Under the pieces are notes generated by a model, which had not been told where the DNA came from, did not search any database, and saw nothing but the letters and a program-made list of their open reading frames with translations. DNA of 64,000 nucleotides from Actinoplanes italicus. GTDB lineage: Bacteria > Actinomycetota > Actinomycetes > Mycobacteriales > Micromonosporaceae. This document shows positions 43,458 through 51,780 of this stretch, in pieces (within the stretch, counting starts at the first letter, position 1; every line of letters starts with the position of its first letter). The DNA is taken from positions 1 through 64,000 of the forward strand of contig NZ_PVMZ01000038.1 of the NCBI RefSeq assembly GCF_003001815.1, read 5' to 3'. A program made the translations under genes and the position numbers.

Positions 43458-44723
43458 TCAGTTGGCCGCGACGGCGGGTACGGGGGCGACGGCCGGCTCG
43501 GGGGTGGCCCCGTCCCAGTCGTCGTTGACGTTCTCGTGGTCGATCTTGCCGGTGCGCGACCGCAGGTACATGGCGCCGGAGGCGAGGGCCAGCAGGGTGA
43601 AGACGACGAGGGCGCCGGCGGTGCCGCCGACGGCGTCGCCGATCCAGAACATCACGGCGCCGACGATGCCGGCCGCGGGGAGGGTGATCAGCCAGGCGAG
43701 GATCATCCGGCCGGCCACGGCCCAGCGGACGGTGGCGCCGGGGCGGCCGAGGCCGGAGCCGATGACCGAGCCGGTGGCGACGTGCGTGGTGGAGAGCGCG
43801 AAGCCGAGGTGGCTGGAGGCCAGGATGACGGCGGCGGCGCCGGACTGTGCGGCGGTGCCCTGTGGCGGGTTGATGTCGGTGATGCCCTTGCCGAGGGTAC
43901 GGATGATGCGCCAGCCGCCGAGGTAGGTGCCGGCGGCGATGGCTACCGCGGCGGAGACCTTGACCCAGAGCGGGATGTTCTCCAGGTCGCTCCAGTGTCC
44001 GCTGGCGATCAGAGCGAGCGTGATGACACCCATGGTCTTCTGCGCGTCGTTGGTGCCGTGCGCCAAGGAGACGAGGGAGGCGCTGCCGATCTGGCCCCAG
44101 CGGAAGCCCTGCTCGGTGAAGCGGGCCGCGACACCGGTCGTGATCTTGAAGATGATCCAGGTGCCGGCCGCGGCGACCACGCCGGCGATGACCGGGGAGA
44201 TGACGGCGGGGAGGAGGACCTTGCCGATGACGCCGTCGAGCTTCGAGCCGTCGCCGCTCCAGTTGACGCCGGCCATGCCGAGCCCGGCGAGGGTGGCGCC
44301 GACGAGGCCGCCGAAGAGGGCGTGGGAGGAACTGGACGGCAGGCCGAGCAGCCAGGTCAGCAGGTTCCAGACGATGCCACCGACCAGGCCCGCCAGGATG
44401 ATCAGCAACAGTCCGCTGCCGCCGTCGGCGAGTAGTTCCACCTTGGGGGCGCCGCTCTTGTCCTGGATCTTGACGACGGCATTGGTGACGGTCAGCGCGA
44501 CCTCTACCGAGAGGAAGGCGCCGACCAGGTTCAGCACACCGGAGAGGGCGACGGCGGTCTTGGGCCGTAGCGCCTTGGTCGCGATGGATGTCGCCATCGC
44601 GTTGGCGGTGTCATGGAACCCGTTGGTGAAATCGAAGGCCAGGGCCGTGATGACCACCAGCGCCAAGATCACGGATGTTTCTGTCACGCCGTGATCGTGA
44701 CCGAGATGGACGCCCACTGCCAT
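43458..44723 (-). CDS. pit: Low-affinity inorganic phosphate transporter (Pit family)
   Basis: A 421-residue PiT/PitA (SLC20-type) carrier that imports phosphate, usually as a metal-phosphate, with protons. The duplicated signature is visible as ALAFDFTNGFHDTANAMATS near the N-terminus and VSLAHGTNDAQKTMGVI in the second half. Ten or more membrane helices flank a central loop. GLPSSSSHALFGGLVGA and ALSTTHVATGSVIGSG are the paired motifs before each half's end. I use ATG 44723; GTG 44687 (VTETSVIL) is a plausible shorter start. The small two-helix protein follows in the operon. Confidence 0.93.
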   Translation of the reverse strand: MAVGVHLGHDHGVTETSVILALVVITALAFDFTNGFHDTANAMATSIATKALRPKTAVALSGVLNLVGAFLSVEVALTVTNAVVKIQDKSGAPKVELLADGGSGLLLIILAGLVGGIVWNLLTWLLGLPSSSSHALFGGLVGATLAGLGMAGVNWSGDGSKLDGVIGKVLLPAVISPVIAGVVAAAGTWIIFKITTGVAARFTEQGFRWGQIGSASLVSLAHGTNDAQKTMGVITLALIASGHWSDLENIPLWVKVSAAVAIAAGTYLGGWRIIRTLGKGITDINPPQGTAAQSGAAAVILASSHLGFALSTTHVATGSVIGSGLGRPGATVRWAVAGRMILAWLITLPAAGIVGAVMFWIGDAVGGTAGALVVFTLLALASGAMYLRSRTGKIDHENVNDDWDGATPEPAVAPVPAVAAN

Positions 44724-44784
44724 AGGCAGAACAGGACATGTACAAGGTTCCGCCCGCGTTAACCTTCCGTTTCCCAAAGTTCAC

Positions 44785-44812
44785 CCCAGAGTGACTGAGC
44801 AGTCACTCTGGG
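44785..44812 (-). terminator. Hairpin terminator between aminotransferase and pit genes
   Basis: A perfect 12-bp stem (cccagagtgact with agtcactctggg) has loop gagc. It lies 35 bases beyond the aminotransferase stop codon and upstream of pit, isolating the two leftward units. Confidence 0.78.
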
Positions 44813-44847
44813 TATCCGTCAACAAATAGCAGATGAACAGGAAACAC

Positions 44848-46143
44848 CTAGAAAACGGCCTCGGCATCCGCAGTGGCGATGGCGTCGGACAAAACCGTCA
44901 AACCATCGCGAGCCTCCTCCTCGGTCAGGGTCAGCGGAGGCCCGATCCGCAGCACGTTGCCGTACAGGCCGCCCTTGCCGACCAGCAGGCCACCCTCCCG
45001 GCACAGATCGAAGACCCGCAACGTCGCCGCCGGATCCGGTTCGGTGGTGCCCGGACGGACGAACTCGATGCCGATCATCAGTCCGCGCCCGCGGACGGCA
45101 CCCACGATGCCGTGTGACAGTGCCCGCAAGCCGTCGAGCAGGATCGACCCCACCCGCCGCGCGTTGCCCTGCAGGTCGTGGTCGAGCACGTAGTCGAGGA
45201 CCGCGTTGCCGGCCGCCGCGCTGACCGGGTTGCCGCCGAAGGTGGAGAAACTGATGGCCGGCACCGCGTTCATCACCTCCGCACTGCCCACGACACCGCC
45301 CAGGGCGTACCCGTTGCCGATGCCCTTGGCGAAGGTGATCAGGTCAGGGGTGACACCGTGTGCCTGATAGCCCCAGAAGTGGTCGCCGGTCCGTCCCCAG
45401 CCGGTCTGCACCTCGTCGGCGATGAGCAGGATGCCGTGCTCGCCGAGGACCTTGCGGTAGGCGCCGAGCAGCCCGTCCGGGCCGGCCACGAAACCGCCGA
45501 CACCCTGGATCGGCTCGGCGATCAGCGCGGCGACGTCGCCGGCCGTGACGGTGGCGAGCACCTCCCGCAGATCGTCGACGGCGGCGTCGATCAGGTCGGC
45601 GTCGCTGAGCCTGGCCATCCGTCCGCGCAGGCGGTCGGCGGAGGCAAGCCAGTTGACCGTGAACGGGCTGAGGGAGCTGGACGACCAGGTGCGGTGGCCG
45701 GTGATCGCCATGGTCCCGAACGTACGACCGTGGTAGCTGTTCTTGATCGCCAGAATCTGGTTGGAACGCCGCACGTTGGTGGCCATGAGCAGGGCGGACT
45801 CGTTGGCCTCGGTGCCGGAGTTGGTGAAGAACACCCGCGCGTCCGGTATGCCGGAGAGCCGGGCGATCTTCTCGGCCAGCTCGACCTGCTGCCGGATGAG
45901 GTAGAGCGTCGACGTGTGCGCGACACCGGTGCCGACCTGGCTGCGCACCGCGTCGCTGATCTCGGCCACGTCGTACCCGATCATGGTGGTCAGCACGCCG
46001 CCGAAGAAGTCGAGATAGGTGCGCCCGGTCGCGTCGGTGACGTGCCGGCCCCGCCCGGAGACGATCTCCAGCGCGTCGTCGCCGTAGTAGACCGGCATCC
46101 ACGCGGGCATCACTGCGCGGTGGCGGTCGAGGAGCTCGCTCAT
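44848..46143 (-). CDS. Class-III PLP-dependent aminotransferase (probable beta-alanine transaminase)
   Basis: A 431-residue class-III omega-aminotransferase. GTEANESALLMATNV and NSYHGRTFGTMAITGH bind PLP, IADEVQTGWGRTG is the conserved Asp/Gln region, and LITFAKGIGNGYALGG carries the Schiff-base Lys. The beta-alanine or beta-aminoisobutyrate released by the neighbouring pyrimidine-degradation enzymes is the most plausible amino donor, giving malonate semialdehyde or its methyl derivative. The gene overlaps the stop of the MocR-type regulator by one base, so the two are co-transcribed, divergent from the catabolic operon. Substrate is inferred from context. Confidence 0.88.
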   Translation of the reverse strand: MSELLDRHRAVMPAWMPVYYGDDALEIVSGRGRHVTDATGRTYLDFFGGVLTTMIGYDVAEISDAVRSQVGTGVAHTSTLYLIRQQVELAEKIARLSGIPDARVFFTNSGTEANESALLMATNVRRSNQILAIKNSYHGRTFGTMAITGHRTWSSSSLSPFTVNWLASADRLRGRMARLSDADLIDAAVDDLREVLATVTAGDVAALIAEPIQGVGGFVAGPDGLLGAYRKVLGEHGILLIADEVQTGWGRTGDHFWGYQAHGVTPDLITFAKGIGNGYALGGVVGSAEVMNAVPAISFSTFGGNPVSAAAGNAVLDYVLDHDLQGNARRVGSILLDGLRALSHGIVGAVRGRGLMIGIEFVRPGTTEPDPAATLRVFDLCREGGLLVGKGGLYGNVLRIGPPLTLTEEEARDGLTVLSDAIATADAEAVF

Positions 46144-47495
46144 CAGGTTCCCCTTCGAAATCTCGGAGTGCTCGGGAGGGTGGCGACCGACAGGACGTCG
46201 GCGAGTTCGTCGTAGCCGCCGGCCACCAGCCCGACGGTGACGCGGAGGTGGTCGGCGCCGAGCGGGGTGACGCAGAACGGCGCGCCGGGGGCGGCGGCGA
46301 CCCCGTGAGCGGCGAGGACGACCAGGGCGTTCTGCTGGTCACCGACCTCCATCCACAGGTTTATCCCGTCCGCCGCGGTCGCCGACACTCCACGTTCGTG
46401 CAGGGCTTTCAAGAGGGCGGTACGACGCGCGGCGTAGGTGTCGCGCGCGGCGGCGACGCGCGCCACGGCTTGCGGGTCGGTCAGAAGATCGAGGAGTACG
46501 CCCTGGAGCAGCCGGCTGGTCCAGCCGGGGCCGAGCAGCCGGCGGTCGGCGAGGGTGTCGAGCACGTGTGCCGGCCCGCCGACGGCCGCGAGCCGCAGGT
46601 CGGGCCCGTGGCTCTTGGAGAACCCGGCCACATGCACGGTCCGTTCGGGCAGATAGCGGCCGATGCTGACGGGTGGCGCCGAGGCGATGCCGCCGGCGTG
46701 GTCGTCCTCGACCACTAACAGGTGCGGCGCTTCGAGGAGGACGTTCGCCAGTAGCGCCGCGCGGGCGCCGTCCATGCTGGTACCCGTGGGGTTGTGGGCA
46801 CGCGGCTGGAGGAAGAGGGCGACCGCCCGGTAGTCACGGATGGCCCGCCGGAGGCCGTCGGGGACGATGCCGGCCGAGTCCATCGGTACGCCGATCACGG
46901 TGGCGCCGAGGGCTTGAAGCAGGTCGAGCAGCGGCGGGAACGCCGGGTTCTCGACGAGCACGTGGTCTCCGTAGCGCAGCACCGCCCCGGCCACCCGGTC
47001 GAGCGCGTCCATCGCGCCGTCCACCACGGTCAGTCTCTCCGGCGGGTACGGCCACCGGTCCCGCAGCAGCGCCTCGAGTTCCGGCAGCACCGGTGCCTCG
47101 AGATAGCTGCCCGCCCACCGCCCGTCGCCGGCGCGCCGCAACGACTCGGTGAGATCGGGCAGCAGCAGCGGGTCCGGCACACCGGTCGACAGGTCCTGCG
47201 GCAGGTCGACCCGGGCACCGCTGAGCTGGGCGTACCGCAGCCGGGCCCGGGGTGGCAGGGGCCCTGACACGAAGGTCCCGGAGCGACCACGGGTCTGGAT
47301 GGCACCGGCCAGGATCAGGTTGCGCCAGGCCTCGCTGACGGTTGTCGGGCTCACGCCGAGCCCGGTCGCGACCACCCGGACGGTGGGCAGGCGTGCGCCG
47401 GCCGGCAGGCGGCCGGACGTGATCAGACGGCTCACCGCCGCCGCGATACCTCGGGCGCTTCTGTCCTGAACCGCCCCGGTGATCAGGGTCAGCAA
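46143..47495 (-). CDS. MocR-type GntR/aminotransferase-fold transcription regulator
   Basis: A 450-residue fusion of an N-terminal GntR winged helix (RLPTVRVVATGLGVSPTTVS) with a fold-type I aminotransferase domain. The PLP-binding Lys is in VHVAGFSKSHGPDLRL, with PRAHNPTGTSM and VVEDDHAG as supporting motifs. MocR proteins bind PLP and an amino-acid effector and regulate adjacent genes. Here the divergent pyrimidine-catabolism operon and the downstream aminotransferase are obvious targets, so beta-alanine is a candidate effector. The start is a TTG with GGAGACG five bases upstream. A ccgta-acg-tacgg palindrome lies in the shared intergenic region. Confidence 0.92.
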   Translation of the reverse strand: MLTLITGAVQDRSARGIAAAVSRLITSGRLPAGARLPTVRVVATGLGVSPTTVSEAWRNLILAGAIQTRGRSGTFVSGPLPPRARLRYAQLSGARVDLPQDLSTGVPDPLLLPDLTESLRRAGDGRWAGSYLEAPVLPELEALLRDRWPYPPERLTVVDGAMDALDRVAGAVLRYGDHVLVENPAFPPLLDLLQALGATVIGVPMDSAGIVPDGLRRAIRDYRAVALFLQPRAHNPTGTSMDGARAALLANVLLEAPHLLVVEDDHAGGIASAPPVSIGRYLPERTVHVAGFSKSHGPDLRLAAVGGPAHVLDTLADRRLLGPGWTSRLLQGVLLDLLTDPQAVARVAAARDTYAARRTALLKALHERGVSATAADGINLWMEVGDQQNALVVLAAHGVAAAPGAPFCVTPLGADHLRVTVGLVAGGYDELADVLSVATLPSTPRFRRGT

Positions 47496-47515
47496 ATTAT
47501 CGTCTCCGAAACATT

Positions 47516-47528
47516 CCGTAACGTACGG
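47516..47528. promoter_or_regulatory. Palindrome in the regulator/catabolic-operon intergenic region
   Basis: CCGTA-ACG-TACGG is a 5-bp inverted repeat with a 3-base centre. It lies 21 bases upstream of the regulator start and about 160 bases upstream of the catabolic operon. It is a possible binding site for the MocR-type protein. Confidence 0.4.
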
Positions 47529-47687
47529 GCAATTGTTCGCCTCAATCTGTGTCGTTAGTGTCCTACGGCATCCGGCGCTTCAAGGCAACCCCTGGCGCAG
47601 GAGCTATGACAAGGAGTAAACACACGATCACAGGCGCTTTCAGGCGCACTGCGCGTGCGTAGAGAAGATCAAAAGAGAGGGGCCGCA

Positions 47688-48530
47688 ATGACGACCGGAG
47701 TCGTCCGTGCCGCCCTCGTCCAGACCACCTGGACGGGCGACAAGGAATCGATGATCAAGGCTCACGAGGATTACGCTCGCGAGGCCGCCGCCCAGGGCGC
47801 GAAAGTGATCTGCTTCCAGGAGCTGTTCTACGGCCCGTACTTCTGCCAGGTGCAGGACGCCGCCTACTACGAGTACGCCGAGTCGATCCCCGGCCCGACG
47901 ACCGAACGATTCCAGGCGCTCGCCGCCGAGCTCGGAATGGTCATGGTCCTGCCGATGTACGAACAGGAGCAGCCCGGAGTCCTCTACAACACCGCGGCGG
48001 TCGTCGATGCCGACGGCAGGTATCTCGGCAAATACCGCAAGAACCACATCCCGCAGGTGAAGGGTTTCTGGGAGAAGTTCTACTTCCGTCCGGGAAACCT
48101 GGGATATCCGGTTTTCGACACCGCGGTCGGCAAGGTGGGCGTTTACATCTGCTACGACCGGCATTTCCCGGAGGGCTGGCGTGCGCTCGGCCTGAACGGC
48201 GCCCAGATCGTGTTCAACCCGTCGGCCACGAGCCGCGGTCTCTCGTCGTACCTGTGGCAGCTGGAGCAACCGGCCAGCGCGGTCGCGAACGAGTACTTCA
48301 TCGGCGCCATCAACCGGGTCGGCGTCGAGGACCTCGGTGACAACGACTTCTACGGGCAGACGTACTTCGTCGACCCGGAGGGCAAGTTCGTCGGCGACGT
48401 GGCGGACACCCACAACCCCGAGCTGATCGTTCGCGACCTGGACCTGAGTCTGCTCGCGACCGTCCGCGACCGGTGGCAGTTCTACCGCGACCGCCGGCCG
48501 GACAGCTACGACGGGCTGGTGGCACCGTGA
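47688..48530 (+). CDS. Nitrilase-family N-carbamoyl-beta-alanine amidohydrolase
   Basis: A 280-residue nitrilase-superfamily enzyme. The Glu-Lys-Cys triad is Glu45 (FQELFYGPYF), Lys118 (KYRKNHIPQ) and Cys155 (VYICYDRHFPEG). The sequence around CYDRHFPEGWR and INRVGVE matches beta-ureidopropionase, which hydrolyses N-carbamoyl-beta-alanine to beta-alanine, CO2 and ammonia, the last step of reductive pyrimidine breakdown. ATG 47688 has GAGAGGGG upstream; the frame extends to 47655 without similarity. It is first in the operon, and its stop overlaps the dihydropyrimidinase GTG by four bases. Confidence 0.93.
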   Translation: MTTGVVRAALVQTTWTGDKESMIKAHEDYAREAAAQGAKVICFQELFYGPYFCQVQDAAYYEYAESIPGPTTERFQALAAELGMVMVLPMYEQEQPGVLYNTAAVVDADGRYLGKYRKNHIPQVKGFWEKFYFRPGNLGYPVFDTAVGKVGVYICYDRHFPEGWRALGLNGAQIVFNPSATSRGLSSYLWQLEQPASAVANEYFIGAINRVGVEDLGDNDFYGQTYFVDPEGKFVGDVADTHNPELIVRDLDLSLLATVRDRWQFYRDRRPDSYDGLVAP

Positions 48531-49927
48531 CGACGCTGATCAAGGGCGGGACCGTCGTCGGGCCCACAGGAGCGGCGAAAGCGGACGTCCTCATCGACGG
48601 CGAAACGATCGCGGCGATATTCGCGCCGGATAAATCGCCACAGATCGACCACACCATCGACGCTACGGGCAAGTACGTGATCCCTGGCGCCGTCGACGCG
48701 CACACCCACATGGAGCTGCCGTTCGGCGGCACCCATGCGAGTGACACCTTCGACACCGGAACGCGAGCGGCGGCGATCGGCGGCACCACCACGATCATCG
48801 ACTTCGCGGTGCAGCGAACCGGCGAGGTCGTGCAGGACGGCCTGGCCGCCTGGCACGGCAAGGCCGAAGGGAACTGCCACATCGACTACGCCTTCCACCA
48901 GATCCTCGGCGGCGTGGACGACGAGTCACTCAAGGCCATGGACTACCTGGTCAACAACGAAGGCATCAGCAGCTTCAAGCTGTTCATGGCGTATCCCGGC
49001 GTCTTCTACTCCGATGACGGCCAGATCCTGCGCGCGATGCAGAAGGCGCGCGACAACGGCGCCATGATCATGATGCATGCGGAGAACGGCCCGGCCATCG
49101 ACGTCCTGGTGAAGCAGGCCCTCGAGCGTGGCGAGACGGACCCGATCCATCACGGTCTGACCCGGCCGCAGGAATTGGAGGCGGAGGCCACCAGCCGGGC
49201 GATCTGGCTCGCGAGCGTTGCGGCCGACTGTCCGCTGTACATCGTGCATCTGAGCGCCTCGAAGGCCCTGGAGCAGGTGGCGGCGGCACGGGACCGGGGC
49301 AAGAACGTGTTCGCCGAGACCTGCCCGCAGTACCTCTACCTGACGCTGGAGGACCAGCTCGGAGCGCCCGGGTTCGAGGGCGCCAAGTGGGTCTGCTCGA
49401 CGCCGCTGCGCAGCAAGCACGAGTCGCACCGCGCGGATCTGTGGCAGGGCCTGCGTACCAACGATCTCTCCGTCGTCTCGACCGACCACTGCCCGTTCTG
49501 CTTCAAGGACCAGAAGGAGCTGGGAATCGGCGACTTCTCGAAGATCCCGAACGGGATCGGCAGCGTCGAGCACCGCGTGGACCTGCTGTACCAGGGCGTC
49601 GTCGACGGGAAGCTGTCGCTCGGCCGCTGGGTGGAGACGATCGCGACCACCCCGGCGCGGATGTTCGGCCTCTACCCGAGAAAGGGTGTCATCGCGCCCG
49701 GCTCGGACGCCGACATCGTGCTCTACGACCCGGCCGGGCGTACCCGGATCAGCGTCGAGACCCACCACATGAACATGGACCACTCGGCCTGGGAGGGATG
49801 GGAGATCGACGGCAGGGTCGACACGGTCCTGTCCCGCGGCGAGGTCATCGCGTCGGGCGGCGAGTACACCGGCCGGGCCGGCCGTGGCCGTTATCTCAAG
49901 CGCGGACTCAGCGACTACCTGATCTAG
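48527..49927 (+). CDS. hydA: Dihydropyrimidinase (hydantoinase)
   Basis: A 466-residue cyclic amidohydrolase that opens dihydrouracil or dihydrothymine to the N-carbamoyl-beta-amino acid. The binuclear zinc ligands are visible: VDAHTHMELPFGG (HxH), the carboxylated Lys in SFKLFMAYPG, His in MMHAENGPA, His in YIVHLSASK and Asp in VSTDHCPFC. The length and the TTTIIDF start of the barrel are typical. GTG 48527 overlaps the preceding stop (GTGA), so its translation is coupled to the amidohydrolase gene. It is followed by the F420-dependent LLM gene after 15 bases. Confidence 0.95.
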   Translation: MTTLIKGGTVVGPTGAAKADVLIDGETIAAIFAPDKSPQIDHTIDATGKYVIPGAVDAHTHMELPFGGTHASDTFDTGTRAAAIGGTTTIIDFAVQRTGEVVQDGLAAWHGKAEGNCHIDYAFHQILGGVDDESLKAMDYLVNNEGISSFKLFMAYPGVFYSDDGQILRAMQKARDNGAMIMMHAENGPAIDVLVKQALERGETDPIHHGLTRPQELEAEATSRAIWLASVAADCPLYIVHLSASKALEQVAAARDRGKNVFAETCPQYLYLTLEDQLGAPGFEGAKWVCSTPLRSKHESHRADLWQGLRTNDLSVVSTDHCPFCFKDQKELGIGDFSKIPNGIGSVEHRVDLLYQGVVDGKLSLGRWVETIATTPARMFGLYPRKGVIAPGSDADIVLYDPAGRTRISVETHHMNMDHSAWEGWEIDGRVDTVLSRGEVIASGGEYTGRAGRGRYLKRGLSDYLI

Positions 49928-49942
49928 AAAGGGGTGGGCCAC

Positions 49943-50941
49943 TTGGACATCGGCGTTGTACTGCAGAACGACCCACCCGCGCTCGAGGTCGTCGAGTGGG
50001 CGAAGAAGGCCGAGGCCGCCGGCTTCAGTCACTTCTGGACGTTCGACTCGCACGTGCTCTGGCAGGAGCCGAACGTGGTCTACTCGGCCATCCTCGGCGC
50101 CACCGAGCGGATCGTCGTGGGCCCGATGGTCACCAATCCGGGCACCCGGGACTGGACGGTCACCGCCTCGACCTTCGCAACCCTCAACGAGATGTACGGC
50201 AATCGCACGATCTGCGGCATCGGACGGGGCGACTCGGCCCTGCGGGTGCTCGGTCTCACCCCGCAGACCCTCGGCCAGCTCCGTGAGAGCGTCCTGGCGA
50301 TCAAGGGCCTGGCCAACGGGCGGAAGGTCACGGTCCGCGGGCAGGAACTGCAGCTCACCTGGGCCGCGGACAGCCGCCTGGACGTCTGGGTGGCGGCGTA
50401 CGGCCCGAAGGCGCTCGCCATCACCGGGGAGGTTGGCGACGGCTACATCCTGCAGCTCGCCGACCCGGACATCGCCGAGTGGATGATCACCGCGGTCCGC
50501 GCCGCGGCGGTGAAGGCAAAACGGGATCCGGACGCCATCAAGTTCTGCGTCGCGGCCCCGGCCTACGTCGGCGACGACCTGGCACACCAGCGCGAGCAGA
50601 CCCGGTGGTTCGGCGGGATGGTCGGCAACCACATCGCCGACATCGTGGGCCGTTACGGCGGCGACGGCAAGGCGGTGCCGCAGGCCCTCACCGACTACAT
50701 CAAGGCACGGCAGGGGTACGACTACAGCGAGCACGGCCGAGCCGGCAACAGTCACACGACCTTCGTCCCGGACGAGATCGTGGACCGGTTCTGTGTCCTC
50801 GGCCCCGTGGAGAGCCACGTCAAGAAGCTGAAGGAGCTGCGGGAACTCGGCGTCGACCAGTTCTCGGTGTACCTGCAGCACGACGGCAAGGAACCGACGC
50901 TCGCGGCGTACGGCGAGCACATCATCCCGGCGTTCTCGTGA
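49943..50941 (+). CDS. LLM-class F420-dependent oxidoreductase (TIGR03842-type)
   Basis: A 332-residue luciferase-like (beta/alpha)8 enzyme. The family N-terminus is DIGVVLQNDPPALEVVEWAK, and GIGRGDSALRVLGL is the F420-phosphate-binding loop of LLM proteins. The TTG at 49943 has AAAGGGG eight bases upstream and matches the usual N-terminus of the family; GTG 49934 is the alternative. Its position inside a dihydropyrimidinase, beta-ureidopropionase and ABC-importer operon, with no flavin/Fe-S dihydropyrimidine dehydrogenase nearby, suggests that it acts on pyrimidines, perhaps reducing uracil or thymine with F420H2. This function is inference. Confidence 0.88.
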   Translation: MDIGVVLQNDPPALEVVEWAKKAEAAGFSHFWTFDSHVLWQEPNVVYSAILGATERIVVGPMVTNPGTRDWTVTASTFATLNEMYGNRTICGIGRGDSALRVLGLTPQTLGQLRESVLAIKGLANGRKVTVRGQELQLTWAADSRLDVWVAAYGPKALAITGEVGDGYILQLADPDIAEWMITAVRAAAVKAKRDPDAIKFCVAAPAYVGDDLAHQREQTRWFGGMVGNHIADIVGRYGGDGKAVPQALTDYIKARQGYDYSEHGRAGNSHTTFVPDEIVDRFCVLGPVESHVKKLKELRELGVDQFSVYLQHDGKEPTLAAYGEHIIPAFS

Positions 50942-51780
50942 GGCGCGCCCTCTCGGTGATCGCCGGACTGATCGCGGCCGCGCTCCTCTGGGAGGGCTAC
51001 AAGGCGGCCGGTGATCCCGAGGGGACGGTGCTGTTCGGCGTGCGGGTGCTCCCGCGCGCCGACGACCTCTCCATGCCGCACCTGTGGACGATCCTGACCC
51101 GGCTGGCCGACCCGGAGATGACCGGCGGCCGGCCGGTGTGGATCGTGGTGCTCGACGCGTGCCTGTTCACGCTCGGCATCACCGCTGCCGGGTTCCTGGC
51201 CGGAACCGTGATCGGGCTCGTCCTCGCGGCGGCCATGCAGAGGTTCCGGATTGTCGAGCGCGGGCTTCTCCCGTACGTCATCCTCTCCCAGACCGTGCCC
51301 CTGGTGGCGCTCGCACCGCTGATCGCCGGCTGGGGCGGCACCCTGATGCCGCCGTGGGCGACCGTCGCGGTGATCGCCGCCTACCTGGCCTTCTTCCCGG
51401 TCGCCGTGGGCATGTTGCGCGGGCTCCAGTCGCCGTCGGCGGCCGGCGCCGAGCTGATGCGCAGCTACGCGGCCGGCTGGTGGCGCACCCTGGTGAAGCT
51501 CCGCTTCCCGTCGGCGCTGCCCTACCTCTTCCCCGCGCTGCGGCTGGCCGGGGCGGCGGCCGTGGTCGGCGCGGTGGTCGGCGAGATCTCCACCGGCACG
51601 CGCGGCGGCATCGGGCGCCTGATCATCGAGTACTCGCGGGAGGCCACCAGTGATCCCGCCAAGGTCTACACGGCGATGCTCGGTGCGGCCCTGCTGGGCC
51701 TGCTGATCGCCGGTCTCGTCAGTCTTCTGGAACTGCCGCTGATGCGGCACCGGCGCCATGTGGAGGTGGTGACCCTGTGA
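50938..51780 (+). CDS. ABC transporter permease (SsuC/ThiX type), first copy
   Basis: A 280-residue inner-membrane permease of the BPD-transport family. It has about six hydrophobic helices, and the EAA-type loop that docks on the ATPase is around LMRSYAAGWWRTLVKLRFPS. GTG 50938 overlaps the stop of the LLM gene by four bases (GTGA). The start of the ATPase gene overlaps its own stop in the same way. It resembles the permeases of sulfonate/nitrate/hydroxymethylpyrimidine importers. The operon context points to a pyrimidine or related substrate. A second, divergent permease follows the ATPase, so the importer probably uses a heterodimeric membrane pore. Confidence 0.88.
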   Translation: MRRALSVIAGLIAAALLWEGYKAAGDPEGTVLFGVRVLPRADDLSMPHLWTILTRLADPEMTGGRPVWIVVLDACLFTLGITAAGFLAGTVIGLVLAAAMQRFRIVERGLLPYVILSQTVPLVALAPLIAGWGGTLMPPWATVAVIAAYLAFFPVAVGMLRGLQSPSAAGAELMRSYAAGWWRTLVKLRFPSALPYLFPALRLAGAAAVVGAVVGEISTGTRGGIGRLIIEYSREATSDPAKVYTAMLGAALLGLLIAGLVSLLELPLMRHRRHVEVVTL

